A stretch of DNA of 21,483 nt, taken from an uncultured Campylobacter sp. GTDB taxonomy: Bacteria; Campylobacterota; Campylobacteria; Campylobacterales; Campylobacteraceae. Both the position numbers and the translations under genes were made by a program. Under the pieces are notes generated by a model. It saw nothing but the letters and a program-made list of their open reading frames with translations. It had not been told where the DNA came from and did not search any database. Shown here one piece after another: positions 20,909 through 21,483 of this stretch (position 1 is the stretch's first letter; each line of letters opens with the position of its first letter). The stretch covers positions 1 to 21,483 of the forward strand of contig NZ_CALKTC010000018.1 in NCBI RefSeq assembly GCF_937996225.1. Direction: 5' to 3'.

Positions 20909-20941
20909 TATAATTATAATTTAAGAAAATCTTGCTATAAT
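20909..20941 (+). promoter_or_regulatory. Promoter region of dps with possible Fur/PerR-type operator
   Basis: An extended -10, TGCTATAAT (20933-20941), lies 28 nt before the dps ATG. Upstream, two more TATAAT hexamers (20909-20914 and 20915-20920) overlap as ATAATTATAAT, an inverted/direct ATAAT array that resembles metalloregulator operators of the Fur family. The promoter is well supported; the operator is inference. Confidence 0.55.
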
Positions 20942-20969
20942 TACAGCAATTTTAAATAAAGGAGACACA

Positions 20970-21413
20970 ATGTCAAAAACAGTAAAACAACTAAACAAAC
21001 TTCAGGCGGACGCTCATGCGTTCTTTGTTGCATTCCACGATTATCACTGGAATGTTAAGGGCTTACAATTCGCGCAGGTTCACGCTTACACCGAGAAAGC
21101 ATACGACGAGATGGGCGAGCTCTTTGATGATATGGCTGAGCGCGCGCTTCAAATAGGCGGTAAGGCTGTAACTAAAGCTAAGGACCTAATTGAGCTTTCA
21201 AAAGACGCTCCGATTAGCGTAAAAGACAGCTATAGCGTATCTGAGGTACTTGAGGATGTTAAAAAAGCCTACGAGTATTTGGTAAAAGAATTTAAAAAGC
21301 TTCAAGAGATTGCTGAGGAGGAGGGCGACGATACGACTTCAAATATCGCGCAGGATCACTATGGCGATTATGAAAAACGCCTATGGATGCTAAGCTCAAT
21401 GCTAAGCAAATAA
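20970..21413 (+). CDS. dps: Dps-family ferritin-like iron-storage/DNA-protection protein
   Basis: 147 residues. A dodecameric ferroxidase that oxidises Fe(II) with hydrogen peroxide, storing iron and limiting Fenton chemistry. The inter-subunit ferroxidase ligands are at the right spacings: H26 (DYHWNVKG), H38 (QVHAYTEK), D53 and E57 (LFDDMAERALQIGG). The N-terminus has only a few Lys, so DNA binding is uncertain, as with H. pylori NapA. A strong AAAGGAG lies 5 nt before the ATG. It is monocistronic, with a strong promoter and a GC-rich hairpin just downstream, and divergent from the M23 operon. Confidence 0.96.
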   Translation: MSKTVKQLNKLQADAHAFFVAFHDYHWNVKGLQFAQVHAYTEKAYDEMGELFDDMAERALQIGGKAVTKAKDLIELSKDAPISVKDSYSVSEVLEDVKKAYEYLVKEFKKLQEIAEEEGDDTTSNIAQDHYGDYEKRLWMLSSMLSK

Positions 21414-21437
21414 TCCTCGCAAATCCTTTCAAAATTA

Positions 21438-21457
21438 TTAGGGGCACATGCCCCTAA
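21438..21457 (+). terminator. GC-rich stem-loop after dps, probable terminator
   Basis: TTAGGGGC pairs with GCCCCTAA around ACAT, 24 nt after the dps stop codon. The sequence downstream is AAAATCTATT rather than a U-run, so it may act bidirectionally or mainly protect the mRNA 3' end. Confidence 0.45.
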
Positions 21458-21483
21458 AATCTATTAAAGTTAATATTGAAATT

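Overview
The window looks like a chromosomal segment of a Campylobacter-type epsilonproteobacterium. The clues are the gene order (as I remember it, glnA … U32 peptidase–purE–small ORF–glyQ–nif3–zinc-ribbon protein–waaA–rluA-like–ffh–rpsP–khpA–rimM–trmD–rplS matches C. jejuni Cj0699–Cj0714, and the glyQ-to-rluA block matches Helicobacter pylori HP0960–HP0956), a GlnA without the adenylylation tyrosine, a csd1/ccmA-type cell-shape pair, and the pervasive AAATTTTAAA-type words. Base composition by eye (mid-40s % G+C) is richer than C. jejuni and fits the oral, more anaerobic Campylobacter species (gracilis/rectus/showae type), but species cannot be fixed from this sequence alone.

Layout. 1-199 (minus): 5' end of a probable ComEC/Rec2-like membrane protein cut by the window edge. 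325-2773 (minus): glnA and a PHP-family histidinol-phosphatase-like gene. 2839-9739 (plus): a tightly packed run of U32-family tRNA hydroxylation protein, purE, a GyrI-like small protein, glyQ, a Nif3-family protein, a FlgZ/HP0958-like coiled-coil zinc-ribbon protein, waaA and an RluA-type pseudouridine synthase, many joined by ATGA, GTGA or TAATG overlaps. 9806-13273 (plus): ffh, rpsP, khpA, rimM, trmD, rplS, the classic SRP/ribosome-maturation cluster. 13570-17741 (plus): two overlapping genes for a very large 2-hydroxyacyl-CoA dehydratase activase-type iron-sulfur system of unknown substrate. 18115-18744 (plus): an unrecognised lipoprotein. 18796-18886 (minus): tRNA-Ser(GCU). 19516-20801 (minus): bactofilin plus M23 peptidase. 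20970-21413 (plus): Dps.

How the genes fit together. Most of the window is core translation, envelope and nitrogen metabolism. The accessory-looking part starts after rplS: the activase pair has its own leader with a 20-bp perfect palindrome and is followed by two gene-poor, hairpin-rich stretches (17742-18114 and 18887-19515). The M23 peptidase/bactofilin pair is the periplasmic peptidoglycan-trimming and cytoskeletal module that sets helical shape in this group.

The observations I rate highest are: an interleaved, pseudoknot-capable pair of perfect 9-bp inverted repeats between ffh and rpsP; the large two-ATPase activase system with its palindromic leader; a near-consensus promoter placed so close to the M23 start codon that its mRNA should be leaderless; a pentapeptide-like insertion inside WaaA; and a 17+17-bp inverted repeat inside a 0.6-kb non-coding, palindrome-rich stretch. 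No CRISPR array, insertion sequence or prophage gene was seen.
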